DNA of 64,000 nt, from assembly GCA_036676195.1 (NCBI GenBank), contig JAKFDK010000099.1, forward strand, positions 47,248 through 111,247, written 5' to 3'. Position numbers and translations under genes: made by a program. Every line of letters starts with the position of its first letter. Position 1 is the first letter of the stretch. Below the pieces are notes generated by a model that ran no database searches, was not told the origin of the DNA, and saw only the letters and a program-made list of their open reading frames with translations. Below, one piece after another: positions 20,583 to 27,904 of this stretch. This DNA is from JAKFDK01 sp036676195. Its GTDB lineage: Bacteria > Bacillota > Sulfobacillia > Symbiobacteriales > ZC4RG38.

Positions 20583-20742
20583 GAAAAGGGCCTCCGACCA
20601 GAATCGGAGGCCCATGATAATACATAGGCGTACAGCCGTCATGATGCAACCATGACTGGCTGACTCCGACCTCGGCAGGCGAGCGACGAGCGCTCCTTAG
20701 GCATCAGCACCTGCTGTCTCTGGCCGTGTTTTCATTTAGCAC
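20583..20742 (-). promoter_or_regulatory. L10 leader (ribosomal protein leader)
   Basis: The 5' region of rplJ carries the L10-leader hallmarks: the minus strand reads GACAGCAGGTGC, then GCCTAAGG, then CCTGCCGAGGT. It ends in an intrinsic terminator with stem GGGCCTCCGA/TCGGAGGCCC (20588-20613) and a following T-rich run. In the known family, L10-L12 binding to the kink-turn lowers rplJL expression. The promoter lies immediately upstream. Confidence 0.88.
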
Positions 20743-20749
20743 AATGCCG

Positions 20750-20778
20750 ATTATAGGTGGCAGGACAGCACCTGTCAA
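20750..20778 (-). promoter_or_regulatory. Consensus sigma-A promoter of rplJL
   Basis: TTGACA (20773-20778), a 17-bp spacer and TATAAT (20750-20755) on the minus strand match the sigma-A consensus exactly. It starts transcription at the beginning of the L10 leader. Confidence 0.92.
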
Positions 20779-20811
20779 GCGCGGCGTCCCTGGCGCAGCG
20801 TGCCTGACGGA

Positions 20812-20859
20812 CAAAAAGGACACCCCAGGCCCTGTATTCCTGACAGGTCCTGGGGGTGT
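20812..20859 (-). terminator. Terminator after the 48-aa gene
   Basis: An imperfect stem, ACACCCCCAGGACCTGT with ACAGGGCCTGGGGTGT on the minus strand, is followed by CCTTTTTG. It lies 29 bp past the stop of the small gene and ends it before the rplJL promoter. Confidence 0.8.
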
Positions 20860-20887
20860 ACCATTCGTGCAACAACAGCGCATTCAT

Positions 20888-21034
20888 TCAGGCCCGGGAC
20901 AAGGCTCTTTCGATGGCCTCTTCAAGGCGCATCTTTTCGAGGACGAGCTTGGCCCGCTCCGCAGGGGTTGCCGTTAGCCACCTGTCCAACAAGGACTCGA
21001 TCCGGTTGCGCAGGTCCCTGACTTCCTGAGTCAT
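20888..21034 (-). CDS. Unrecognised 48-aa helical protein
   Basis: This small gene is supported by its signals. AAGGAGG lies nine bases before ATG (21034), a promoter is found at 21127-21155 and a terminator follows at 20812-20859. The product, starting MTQEVRDLRNRIESLLDRW and ending RALSRA, is highly charged and likely forms one or two amphipathic helices, with no cysteine or membrane segment. It lies between rplA and rplJ, normally adjacent genes. I do not recognise a family. Confidence 0.7.
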   Translation of the reverse strand: MTQEVRDLRNRIESLLDRWLTATPAERAKLVLEKMRLEEAIERALSRA

Positions 21035-21126
21035 GTCAGCTTGCCTCCTTCATTTAGCGTGTAGTCTTAAGAGTCCCGCGTAATGTGTCGAAACAAGGAT
21101 CTTATATTCTTATTATCTTAGGTTTT

Positions 21127-21155
21127 AGATTACTACAAGCCGAGCCCTAATGCAA
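21127..21155 (-). promoter_or_regulatory. Promoter of the 48-aa gene
   Basis: TTGCAT (21150-21155), a 17-bp spacer and TAATCT (21127-21132) on the minus strand lie about 95 bp upstream of the small gene, in a locally AT-rich stretch downstream of the rplA terminator. Confidence 0.55.
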
Positions 21156-21220
21156 GATGTTCGCAATCAATAGTCAAAACCTTGCTGCGTGTATCTTTTT
21201 TCATTGCAACACGCCAGGGT

Positions 21221-21255
21221 AAAATAAAACCCCGCCGGTTGACAAACCGGCGGGG
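21221..21255 (-). terminator. Terminator after rplA
   Basis: CCCCGCCGGTT/AACCGGCGGGG, an 11-bp perfect stem with loop GACA, followed on the minus strand by TTTTATTTT. It lies about 22 bp beyond the rplA stop and ends the nusG-rplKA transcript. Confidence 0.92.
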
Positions 21256-21277
21256 CCAGCCAATTCGATTCCCGTCT

Positions 21278-21979
21278 TTACCGTTCGGTCGGGGTACCCA
21301 GCTTGGTCGGATTGACCCGAACGCCAGGACCCATGGTCGAAGAGATGGTGATGCTCTTCAGGTACTGCCCCTTGGCAGCCGCCGGCTTAGCCTTGACAAT
21401 CACGTCCATGAACGTGCGGAAGTTCTCAGCGAGTTTATCCGTATCGAAGGATACCTTGCCGATACGGGCATGGACGATACCGGTCTTGTCGGTCCGGTAC
21501 TCAATCTTACCAGCCTTGATTTCACGCACAGCGTTGGCGACGTCAAAGGTAACGGTGCCCGTCTTGGGGTTCGGCATCATGCCCTTGGGACCCAGGATCT
21601 TACCCAGGCGGCCAACCATACCCATCATGTCCGGGGTGGCCACGGCGACGTCAAAATCCAGCCAGCCTTCCTGGATCTTGGTCACGTATTCTTCGGCACC
21701 CACCATGTCGGCACCGACGGCCTCAGCTTCTTTGGCCTTCTCGCCCTTGGCAAACACCAACACCCGGCGGGTTACACCGGTACCGGCCGGCAATACCACA
21801 GCGCCGCGGAGCTGCTGATCGGCGTGCCGGACGTCAACACCCAGACGTACCGCCACATCTACAGTTTCGTCAAACTTGGCCCTTGCGGCCTGCTTAACCG
21901 TCTCAAAAGCCTCGGCGGGGTCATACAGCTTGGCCTTGTCGACCATCTTGACCGCCTCGGCATACTTCTTGCCAGGCAT
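21278..21979 (-). CDS. rplA: 50S ribosomal protein L1
   Basis: L1 forms the mobile E-site stalk and in many bacteria represses rplKA translation. The 233-residue product begins MPGKKYAEAVKMVDKAKLYD and contains LGKILGPKGMMPNPKTGTV, the RNA-binding signature, and ends in TISSTMGPGVRVN. It has normal length, is preceded by GGGAGG, and follows rplK by 73 bp. Confidence 0.98.
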   Translation of the reverse strand: MPGKKYAEAVKMVDKAKLYDPAEAFETVKQAARAKFDETVDVAVRLGVDVRHADQQLRGAVVLPAGTGVTRRVLVFAKGEKAKEAEAVGADMVGAEEYVTKIQEGWLDFDVAVATPDMMGMVGRLGKILGPKGMMPNPKTGTVTFDVANAVREIKAGKIEYRTDKTGIVHARIGKVSFDTDKLAENFRTFMDVIVKAKPAAAKGQYLKSITISSTMGPGVRVNPTKLGTPTER

Positions 21980-22052
21980 TAATAAATTTCCTCCCTTGTG
22001 GTAATAAAGGTCGGCCGCTTACGGCCTCCCACAAGATGGGGCAGAACCGGAA

Positions 22053-22478
22053 CTAGTCAACGATGTCGACGCCCATGCTGCGGGCAGAACCCTCGATCAT
22101 CCGCATGGCCGCCTCGATGTCAGCGGCGTTCAGGTCGGGCATTTTGATCTCAGCAATCTCCCGCACCTTTTCCCGAGAGAGCGTGCCGACCTTCTTCTTG
22201 TTCGGCTCACCGGAGCCGCTCTCAATCCCCAGCGCCTTCTTGATCAGTACCGAGGCCGGCGGAGTCTTCAGTACAATGGAGAACGACCGATCTTCATAAA
22301 CAGTGATTTCGACTGGAATGACCAGACCGACCTGTTCCTTAGTCTTCTCGTTGTACTCCTTGCAGAAGCCCATAATGTTCACACCGTGCTGGCCCAATGC
22401 AGGGCCGACGGGCGGCGCCGGGGTAGCCTTGCCAGCCGGAAGCGCCAGCTTGACCAGGGCCGTAACCTTTTTGGCCAT
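22053..22478 (-). CDS. rplK: 50S ribosomal protein L11
   Basis: L11 forms the base of the GTPase-associated centre and is needed for the stringent response. The 141-residue product begins MAKKVTALVKLALPAGKATPAPPVGPALGQHGVN and has the C-terminal RNA-binding domain ending GSARSMGVDIVD. (The quoted start is the proline-rich linker family signature APPVGPALGQ.) GGAGGAGG lies upstream of ATG. It is followed by rplA. Confidence 0.98.
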   Translation of the reverse strand: MAKKVTALVKLALPAGKATPAPPVGPALGQHGVNIMGFCKEYNEKTKEQVGLVIPVEITVYEDRSFSIVLKTPPASVLIKKALGIESGSGEPNKKKVGTLSREKVREIAEIKMPDLNAADIEAAMRMIEGSARSMGVDIVD

Positions 22479-22628
22479 GATACAAGTCCTCCTCCATGAT
22501 TGTGGTTCGGCGGGGTAACTGCAGGAGTTGCCCCTCCCACATGCAAAAGGGAGCCAAAAGGCACCCTCCGCATCCTACTTCAATTGACCCGTGCTCGCGG
22601 GACGCTTACGGCGACTCCCGCCACGGGG
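22479..22628 (-). promoter_or_regulatory. Possible rplK leader element
   Basis: The 150-bp gap between nusG and rplK has no gene. On the minus strand it contains GTGGGAGGGGCAACTCC and then GTTACCCCG followed by CCAC just before the rplK ribosome-binding site, which could fold into a stem around the start region. Ribosomal-protein leaders occur at this place in Firmicutes, but I cannot assign a family with certainty. Confidence 0.35.
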
Positions 22629-23162
22629 TTAGAGCTCTTCCACCTGGGTGTGATCCAGTTCGACCGGAGTATCCCGACCGAACATATTTACCTCAACCTT
22701 GATCTTACCCTTTTCGTGGTCGATCTCTTCAACAGAACCTATAAAATCCTTGAAGGGTCCGCTCTTAACCCGCACATGCTGGCCGACCTGCAGAGAGATC
22801 TTCAGCTTGGCCCCTTCTTCGGTCAGGTTACCGAGAATCACTTTCACTTCATCTTCCATCAGCGGGATCGGCTTGGTGCCCGAGCCAACAAAGCCGGTTA
22901 CCCCCGGTGTATTGCGCACAACATACCAGGAATCGTCACCCATGATCATCTCGACCAAAACATAGCCAGGGAAAACCTTTTTCTTGACAATCTTTTTCTT
23001 GCCATTGCCCTTGTCCTCCAACTCCTCTTCGGTGGGGACAAGAACACGGAAGATTTTCTCCTGCATGGCCATAGATTCGACGCGCTTCTCCAGGTTGGTC
23101 TTGACCTTATTCTCATACCCAGAGTACGTATGGACGACGTACCACTTTTTCTCGCCTTCCAT
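22629..23162 (-). CDS. nusG: Transcription termination/antitermination factor NusG
   Basis: NusG binds RNA polymerase and promotes processivity, pausing and coupling. The 177-residue product begins MEGEKKWYVVHTYSGYENKV (NGN domain) and has a C-terminal KOW domain GQHVRVKSGPFKDFIGSVEE. ATG at 23162 is preferred to the GTG one codon earlier. The ribosome-binding site is weak, and a hairpin (GGGGC-4-GCCCC, 23170-23183) lies just upstream. secE precedes it. Confidence 0.97.
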   Translation of the reverse strand: MEGEKKWYVVHTYSGYENKVKTNLEKRVESMAMQEKIFRVLVPTEEELEDKGNGKKKIVKKKVFPGYVLVEMIMGDDSWYVVRNTPGVTGFVGSGTKPIPLMEDEVKVILGNLTEEGAKLKISLQVGQHVRVKSGPFKDFIGSVEEIDHEKGKIKVEVNMFGRDTPVELDHTQVEEL

Positions 23163-23195
23163 CACGCCGGGGGCAGACGCCCCGCTTCACCGTCC

Positions 23196-23399
23196 TTACT
23201 TGAGAACCAATTTCATAAGGCTGCTGACGAGGTTGTCAAAGCCCCAGATAATGACGGCAATCGCGGCGCTGGAGACGATTACGACCGAGGTCAGCCGTAC
23301 CGTCTGCATACGGTCCGGCCACTGGACACGGCGCAACTCCCCGCGCACTTCGCGCAAGTACTGTGCAACGCCACCAACAGCCTCGCCCAAGTTATCCAT
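23196..23399 (-). CDS. secE: Preprotein translocase subunit SecE
   Basis: SecE clamps SecY in the membrane channel. The 67-residue product has the amphipathic segment LREVRGELRRVQWPDR and one membrane helix (about residues 38-58, VVIVSSAAIAVIIWGFDNLV), as in the short SecE of Firmicutes. It precedes nusG by about 33 bp and has its own promoter because metY intervenes before rpmG. Confidence 0.95.
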   Translation of the reverse strand: MDNLGEAVGGVAQYLREVRGELRRVQWPDRMQTVRLTSVVIVSSAAIAVIIWGFDNLVSSLMKLVLK

Positions 23400-23483
23400 T
23401 CTCCTGACCCCGCATTCGCTTCAAGAGTAAAATAGCAAAAAAGGCGTAACACAAGAAAACCTGGCAAATCGCCAGCGAGTTCG

Positions 23484-23512
23484 ATTCTAACACATTAGAC
23501 TCCCGTTGTAAA
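23484..23512 (-). promoter_or_regulatory. Sigma-A promoter of secE-nusG-rplKA
   Basis: TTTACA (23507-23512), a 17-bp spacer and TAGAAT (23484-23489) on the minus strand, about 85 bp upstream of secE. Both hexamers are 5 of 6. Confidence 0.75.
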
Positions 23513-23560
23513 GCAGTCCCAGCGATGTCCACTCTTCAGATAAGCCCCAAAACAAGTGAG

Positions 23561-23588
23561 GGGAGAGGAGGCTCCTCCCTCCTCTCCC
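23561..23588 (-). terminator. Hairpin terminator after metY
   Basis: GGGAGAGGAGG/CCTCCTCTCCC, an 11-bp perfect stem with a 6-base loop, 17 bp past the metY stop. A modest T-rich stretch follows on the minus strand. It insulates the secE promoter. Confidence 0.7.
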
Positions 23589-23605
23589 TTCGGGCCTTGA
23601 CCTCT

Positions 23606-24892
23606 TTAGCCGGCAACCAAGACCAAAGCCTGCTCCAGATCTGCCAGAATATCCGCGATGCCTTCAGTACCTACCGAAAGCCGAATCAGGTCAGGCGTAA
23701 CGCCCGTTTCCTGCTGTTCAGATTCCGACAATTGCTGGTGCGTGGTGCTGGCCGGGTGAATGGCCAAGGACTTGGTATCCCCAATGTTGGCCAACAGGCT
23801 GAACAGTTTGAGGCTGTCGATAAATTTCTTGCCAGCTTCCCGGCCGCCCTTAATGCCAAAGGTCAGCAGGGCACCCTGGCCATTGGGCAAATACTTCTGG
23901 GCCAGCTTGTAGTATTGGCTGCTCTCCAGTCCCGGATAGTTGACCCATGACACTTCCGGCCTCTGCTGCAGCCACTTGGCCACTGCCAGCGCATTCTGGC
24001 TGTGCCGTTCCATGCGTAGGTGCAGTGTTTCCAGACCCTGCAGGAACATCCACGAGTTGAACGGGCTGATAGGCCCACCCAGGTCGCGGGCCAGGCGGAT
24101 CCGGGCCGCGATGATGTAGCTAAGCGGACCCACCGCATCCCAAACCTTCAGGCCGTGGTAACTGGGGTCCGGCTCTGTGAACTGCGGGAACTTGCCGTTG
24201 TTCCAGGGGAACTTGCCAGAATCAACGATGATGCCGCCAATACTGGTGCCATGGCCGCCGATGAACTTGGTGGCCGAATGCACCACAATGTCGGCGCCGA
24301 ACTCAATGGGCCGCAGCAAATACGGGGAGGGCACCGTGTTGTCCACGATCAGGGGAATCCCGGCCTCGTGGACGATGTTGGCGATAGCCTCAATATCCAC
24401 CACATCAAGCCGTGGATTGCCCAGGGCTTCAGCATACACCAGACGGGTGTTGGGGCGAATGGCGCGGCGGACATTCTCCGGATCGTTCACATCGACAAAC
24501 GTGCAGGTGATCCCCAGATTCCGCAAGGTGTGTGCAAACAAATTGTAGGTACCACCGTATAACGAGGTGGCGGAAACGATATGGTCACCGGACCCGGCTA
24601 TGTTCAGAATCGCAAAGGTCGAGGCCGTCTGGCCGGCAGCCGTAGCCAGGGCGCCGATGCCGCCCTCCAGGGCGGCCACCCGCTTTTCAAACACGTCCGT
24701 GGTCGGGTTCATCAGACGGGTGTAAATGTTCCCAAACTCCGCCAGTGAAAAGAGGCGCGCGGCATGATCGGTGTCCTTAAACAGGTAAGAGGTCGTCTGA
24801 TACAAAGGAACAGCCCGGGACAAGGTTGTCGGTTCCACTTCCTGTCCAGCGTGTACAGCCAGGGTATCCAGCGACAGCTTCCGCTCTGACAC
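23606..24892 (-). CDS. metY: O-acetylhomoserine sulfhydrylase
   Basis: This PLP enzyme makes homocysteine (or methionine) from O-acetylhomoserine and sulfide. The 428-residue product has the Cys/Met-metabolism fold: YTRLMNPTTDVFEKRVAALEGG, the PLP-lysine segment VVHSATKFIGGHGT and the long insert GKFPWNNGKFPQF that is typical of MetY rather than MetB/C. GTG start follows AAGGAGG. It interrupts the usual rpmG-secE order and has its own promoter and terminator. No SAM riboswitch or T-box was seen upstream. Confidence 0.93.
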   Translation of the reverse strand: MSERKLSLDTLAVHAGQEVEPTTLSRAVPLYQTTSYLFKDTDHAARLFSLAEFGNIYTRLMNPTTDVFEKRVAALEGGIGALATAAGQTASTFAILNIAGSGDHIVSATSLYGGTYNLFAHTLRNLGITCTFVDVNDPENVRRAIRPNTRLVYAEALGNPRLDVVDIEAIANIVHEAGIPLIVDNTVPSPYLLRPIEFGADIVVHSATKFIGGHGTSIGGIIVDSGKFPWNNGKFPQFTEPDPSYHGLKVWDAVGPLSYIIAARIRLARDLGGPISPFNSWMFLQGLETLHLRMERHSQNALAVAKWLQQRPEVSWVNYPGLESSQYYKLAQKYLPNGQGALLTFGIKGGREAGKKFIDSLKLFSLLANIGDTKSLAIHPASTTHQQLSESEQQETGVTPDLIRLSVGTEGIADILADLEQALVLVAG

Positions 24893-25263
24893 GTGCGCAA
24901 CCTCCTTAAACGTTCAAGGAGCCCCCTCACTAAAAGGTCCCGTCCCGCACGGCAGAGCGGGGCCTCTTGTTACGCCTGGAGCCATCCCATACCGTTGACT
25001 TGACTGGTCAATCATTATCCCATAAAACTCTGGAGATACGATTATACTTTCACTGTATCTTTGTATACTCTTACCTGTCAAGGTTCTGTGCTTATGGATA
25101 GGTACATGTTTGACTTGCTAGCGCCAACATGTTCCTGAACTGTTCTATCATTATGGTTCTGTTTTTCCAATAGGCCCGTGCCACCACACTTCTGCCACCG
25201 CTCACAGCACAAAAACATAACTGCCCCGCGACGCTGAGAGCGTCACGGGGCCAGTCAATCATG
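24893..25263 (-). other. metY upstream region
   Basis: These 371 bases contain no gene. They hold the metY promoter candidate (25052-25081), a GC-rich hairpin near 24943-24969 (CCCGC-8-GCGGG) followed by TTTT on the minus strand, and the end of the tRNA-Trp unit. No S-box or T-box sequence signature is present, so how metY is regulated is unclear. Confidence 0.4.
25052..25081 (-). promoter_or_regulatory. Promoter candidate for metY
   Basis: TTGACA (25076-25081), an 18-bp spacer and TACAGT (25052-25057) on the minus strand. A perfect TATAAT also lies at 25041-25046 but without a good -35. The leader to metY would be about 150 nt. Confidence 0.5.
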
Positions 25264-25340
25264 TGGCAGGGGCGGTAGGATTTGAACCCACGACCGGCGG
25301 ATTTGGAGACCGCTGCTCTACCGGGCTGAGCTACACCCCT
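25264..25340 (-). tRNA. tRNA-Trp (CCA)
   Basis: A full cloverleaf with acceptor stem AGGGGTG/CGCCCCT, D-loop GCTCAGCCCGGTAGAGC, T-loop GGTTCAAATCC and an encoded CCA end. The anticodon loop reads CTCCAAA, giving anticodon CCA. It lies between rpmG and metY; in many Firmicutes tRNA-Trp also sits beside rpmG-secE. Confidence 0.96.
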
Positions 25341-25396
25341 ATAGACACCGGCCGGCAAGCATGTGCGGCCGGTACACGTGCACTTTCGTATCCAGT

Positions 25397-25561
25397 TTAG
25401 CGAGTCTCCCGGTGAAGGGTGGAATGCCCGCAGGACGGGCAGAACTTCTTCAGTTCAATACGCCCGGTATCATTTTTACGGTTCTTATGGGTCGAATAAT
25501 TACGCATCTTGCAGTCAATGCAAGCCATGGTAATGATGATCCGGTTGCCCTTAGCTGCCAT
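25397..25561 (-). CDS. rpmG: 50S ribosomal protein L33 (zinc-ribbon form)
   Basis: The 54-residue product begins MAAKGNRIIITMACIDCKMRNY and keeps both CxxC pairs (CIDC and CPSC), so it is the zinc-binding form. ATG at 25561 was chosen because the longer frame extends through poorly conserved sequence. It has a promoter with a perfect -35 upstream and precedes tRNA-Trp. Confidence 0.95.
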   Translation of the reverse strand: MAAKGNRIIITMACIDCKMRNYSTHKNRKNDTGRIELKKFCPSCGHSTLHRETR

Positions 25562-25614
25562 TGCGAACACCCCCTGGCCCACCAGACTAGGGCATGGTGG
25601 GTTTACGCTCATAT

Positions 25615-25643
25615 AAGTTACCACGCGACTGACCGGATGTCAA
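25615..25643 (-). promoter_or_regulatory. Promoter of rpmG
   Basis: TTGACA (25638-25643), a 17-bp spacer and TAACTT (25615-25620) on the minus strand, about 55 bp upstream of rpmG. Confidence 0.6.
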
Positions 25644-25737
25644 CGACGCTTTCCATCGCTGTTGTGTACCCGGTCACCAGGGGTTGCCGCCTTGCGACAC
25701 CAACCCCGGCTTACCAAAATTCAACATTTCAGTCAGC

Positions 25738-25764
25738 AAAAAGGCCCGGCTCAGGGCACCGGGC
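25738..25764 (-). terminator. Terminator after the tRNA Tyr-fMet-Thr cluster
   Basis: A stem GCCCGG/CCGGGC with a 9-base loop followed on the minus strand by CTTTTTG. It lies about 12 bp beyond the 3' end of tRNA-Thr(GGT). Confidence 0.8.
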
Positions 25765-25775
25765 TGCCGAACAAG

Positions 25776-25851
25776 TGGAGCTGGTGACCGGGATCGAACC
25801 GGTGACCTCGTCCTTACCAAGGACGTGCTCTACCGACTGAGCTACACCAGC
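25776..25851 (-). tRNA. tRNA-Thr (GGT)
   Basis: Cloverleaf with acceptor GCTGGTG/CACCAGC, TAGCTCAGTCGGTAGAGCA D-arm, GGTTCGATCCC T-arm and encoded CCA. The anticodon loop CTTGGTA gives anticodon GGT. It is the last tRNA of a three-gene cluster. Confidence 0.95.
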
Positions 25852-25885
25852 TTCTGTACCGAGAGCCGATCCACTGGGAATGATG

Positions 25886-25910
25886 CTGGAGGAGGATAAC
25901 CCTCCTCCAG
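25886..25910 (-). other. Hairpin between tRNA-fMet and tRNA-Thr
   Basis: CTGGAGGAGG/CCTCCTCCAG, a perfect 10-bp stem with a 5-base loop in the 66-bp spacer between the two tRNAs. No T run follows on the minus strand, so a processing or partial termination role is more likely than full termination. Confidence 0.4.
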
Positions 25911-25917
25911 ACTCGGC

Positions 25918-25994
<77 letters not shown>

Positions 25995-26001
25995 GTATGG
26001 A

Positions 26002-26086
26002 TGGTGGAGGGGGGCGGATTCGAACCACCGAAGGCAGAGCCAGCTGATTTACAGTCAGCCGCGTTTGGCCACTTCGCTACCCCTCC
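26002..26086 (-). tRNA. tRNA-Tyr (GTA)
   Basis: An 85-base cloverleaf with a long variable arm and acceptor GGAGGGG/CCCCTCC. The anticodon loop CTGTAAA gives GTA; CCA is encoded. It is the first gene of the Tyr-fMet-Thr cluster, just downstream of a near-consensus promoter. Confidence 0.95.
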
Positions 26087-26138
26087 AAAGACCATATGAA
26101 GTTTTTCTGTAATCAGCACCGCAGCAGCGGCAAAACCT

Positions 26139-26167
26139 ATATTACTTGACCAGGCGACGGCCGTCAA
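26139..26167 (-). promoter_or_regulatory. Sigma-A promoter of the tRNA cluster
   Basis: TTGACG (26162-26167), a 17-bp spacer and TAATAT (26139-26144) on the minus strand, about 50 bp upstream of tRNA-Tyr. Confidence 0.8.
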
Positions 26168-26477
26168 GAGCTACGGCCAAGCCAACATTCGGTGTATTTA
26201 TCAGGAAAACCCGGGGAAGTTGGCAAGCCAGCCACTAGATAAAGCGTGTCCTGGCCCTGTCCTGGGAACTCCGGCAGCGGTACTCTGTAGCCCGACACCT
26301 ATATAGTAAGGCGGCGACGGTGTTCGAAGAGCATAAACGTTCGGGGGATGCTGTGGACGCCTGGGATAATCCGGCGTGGCTTGCTCTTCGGCTATCATGT
26401 CGTGGTGGTCGCCCTTTTCTTCTTGGCAGTTACTGCAGTGGCTGGTCCCAATACCGAGTCCAAGGTCTGTTCTATAA

Positions 26478-26696
26478 ACCAGCGAGCTGGATGCCAAGAT
26501 GGTCAGTGAGCAGATTGGGCATTCCACCGTCCGGTTCACTCCGGACGGGTTCACCCACTTGTTACCAGACAGCCAGCGCAAGGCGGCCCGGCAGGTGGAC
26601 GCCATTCTGTTTGGCAAAGAGGAAACGAAAAAAGCGCCGCAGTCAAAGCTGACTGAGGCGCCTCTTTTTGCGGTTTCAGCGCCGTTGGCTGACTAA
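26478..26696 (+). pseudogene. Tyrosine integrase remnant (C-terminal fragment)
   Basis: A plus-strand frame, closed upstream by a TAA at 26475, reads KMVSEQIGHSTVRFTPDGF and then THLLPDSQRKAARQVDAIL. This resembles the end of phage/ICE tyrosine recombinases (VxExLGHSSxxxTLDTYSHLLP), with GH kept. The catalytic tyrosine position reads G-F in DGFTH rather than D-T-Y-S-H. Only about 45 C-terminal codons remain and no start signal is present, so it is a decayed relic. It lies between two tRNA units, a typical integration setting. Confidence 0.65.
26634..26661. terminator. Bidirectional terminator at the integrase relic
   Basis: GCGCCGCAGTC/GACTGAGGCGC (11 bp with one mismatch, 6-base loop) is flanked by an A run on the left and a T run on the right. 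It could end transcripts from tRNA-Thr(TGT) on the minus strand and from the old integrase side on the plus strand. Confidence 0.75.
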
Positions 26697-26711
26697 AACC
26701 CGCTTTGCAGT

Positions 26712-26786
26712 TGGAGCCGGTTGTGGGATTTGAACCCACGACCTACCGCTTACAAGGCGGTTGCTCTACCACTGAGCTAAACCGGC
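26712..26786 (-). tRNA. tRNA-Thr (TGT)
   Basis: Cloverleaf with acceptor GCCGGTT/AACCGGC, TAGCTCAGTGGTAGAGCA D-arm and GGTTCAAATCC T-arm, CCA encoded. The anticodon stem ACCGC/GCGGT closes loop CTTGTAA, giving TGT. It has its own promoter. Confidence 0.95.
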
Positions 26787-26800
26787 ATGACTCAGGGATT

Positions 26801-26830
26801 ACTATACCAAAGCTCGATACCTCCCGGCAA
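26801..26830 (-). promoter_or_regulatory. Promoter of tRNA-Thr (TGT)
   Basis: TTGCCG (26825-26830), an 18-bp spacer and TATAGT (26801-26806) on the minus strand, about 15 bp upstream of the tRNA. Confidence 0.6.
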
Positions 26831-26881
26831 CCAGTAAGGTATGTAAAACTGAGCAAGAGCAAGGAGATCGGAAAGCCAGAC

Positions 26882-26904
26882 GGGCGCCGGAAATACCGGC
26901 GCCC
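26882..26904 (-). terminator. Hairpin after the coiled-coil gene
   Basis: GGGCGCCGG/CCGGCGCCC, a 9-bp perfect stem with loop of five, lies just beyond the stop of the 294-aa gene. Only a weak T-rich tract follows. Confidence 0.5.
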
Positions 26905-26910
26905 CGGCCG

Positions 26911-27795
26911 TTAACTGTGCTGCCAGAATTCCGGGCAAGTGCGTACCCGCCGCGGCTCCACTACCACTCGGGGAACTTCCGCCTCCCGAACGCCGAACAC
27001 GTCAAGGGCGGTCAGAGCACCGGCACGGGCAGCCGCCGCCAGAGTGGCCTGGCTGACCCGGATATTCTGGTCCAGCAACCGATCCTGCAAGGTGCGTTCG
27101 AACGTGACCACGCTAGGACGTACATCGAGTTCCAGCAGGTCAGCAAAGGCATCCCGGACTGCAGTCTCCACAGCCGCCTGGCGCTCAACACGCGTGGCAG
27201 TCAGGATCTCATCGGCAATGCGCTCACTCGTCCGCCGCGCATCGCCTGCTGCCAAAATCGAGGTCGTGGCCGCCCGGATTGCCCGGTCCACGGTGACACG
27301 CCGTACGTTAATGCCCAGGTCCGACAGAGTGTCGCGCAGAATGTTGGCAACCACGGTGGAGCGAGTCGCCGCTGGCTCCACCCGAGCCACGTCAGTGGCC
27401 GTACGCACAGCCCGCTCAATTTCCGCCCGCTGTGCCCGCTCGACCTCATCCAAAATGACAGTTGTGGTGCGGTCGATGGCACGGGCAACTTCCACCCGTG
27501 TTGGCCGGAATACCAGCTCAGCAGGACGCCGCAGGATTTCCCGTTCTACAAGCGGTTCCCGCACACCGGTGAGGCGTGCAATTTCCGCCCGAATCAGGGC
27601 AATCTCTTGCTGCACCTGCTCCACCTGGGTGCGGCACCGGGCCAACGCCGGCGAAATGAGCGGCTCCCGTACCAACGGCTCGCGCACAGGCACCTGGACC
27701 GAGCGCAGTTGACGTCGGGCTTCCTGCAGTTCCTGGCGGGCCTCGCGCAGTTCTGCCTGGCACTCGGCCAGTTCAGCATCACGACGAAAACCCAT
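26911..27795 (-). CDS. Unrecognised 294-aa coiled-coil protein with internal repeats
   Basis: I do not recognise a family. ATG follows GGGGAGG. Residues 5-35 form a heptad-like coiled coil (LAECQAELREARQELQEARR). Next come three REPL copies (VREPLVREPLI and VREPLVERE) around a second helix. From about residue 95 there are two and a half copies of a unit of about 60 residues, each opening V-x-V-x-RAI-x3-TT-x-IL (VEVARAIDRTTTVIL, then VTVDRAIRAATTSIL). No signal peptide is seen and there are two cysteines near the ends. It may be structural or filament-forming. Confidence 0.7.
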   Translation of the reverse strand: MGFRRDAELAECQAELREARQELQEARRQLRSVQVPVREPLVREPLISPALARCRTQVEQVQQEIALIRAEIARLTGVREPLVEREILRRPAELVFRPTRVEVARAIDRTTTVILDEVERAQRAEIERAVRTATDVARVEPAATRSTVVANILRDTLSDLGINVRRVTVDRAIRAATTSILAAGDARRTSERIADEILTATRVERQAAVETAVRDAFADLLELDVRPSVVTFERTLQDRLLDQNIRVSQATLAAAARAGALTALDVFGVREAEVPRVVVEPRRVRTCPEFWQHS

Positions 27796-27904
27796 TCCGA
27801 CTAACCTCCCCGGGGAACGGGTTGACCGTACCCTGGTCCAAAATATGTAAGACCCAGCGCCGTTGACATAACGCTGAGCCTACTGGTGCGATTTGGCTAA
27901 CCCT

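Noticed and set aside
24893..25050. SAM riboswitch or Met T-box before metY
   Set aside because: Neither the S-box core nor a TGGNACCGCG T-box core is present.
26201..26617. 138-codon minus-strand frame in the tRNA region
   Set aside because: It is antisense to the integrase relic with random-looking composition and no start signal.
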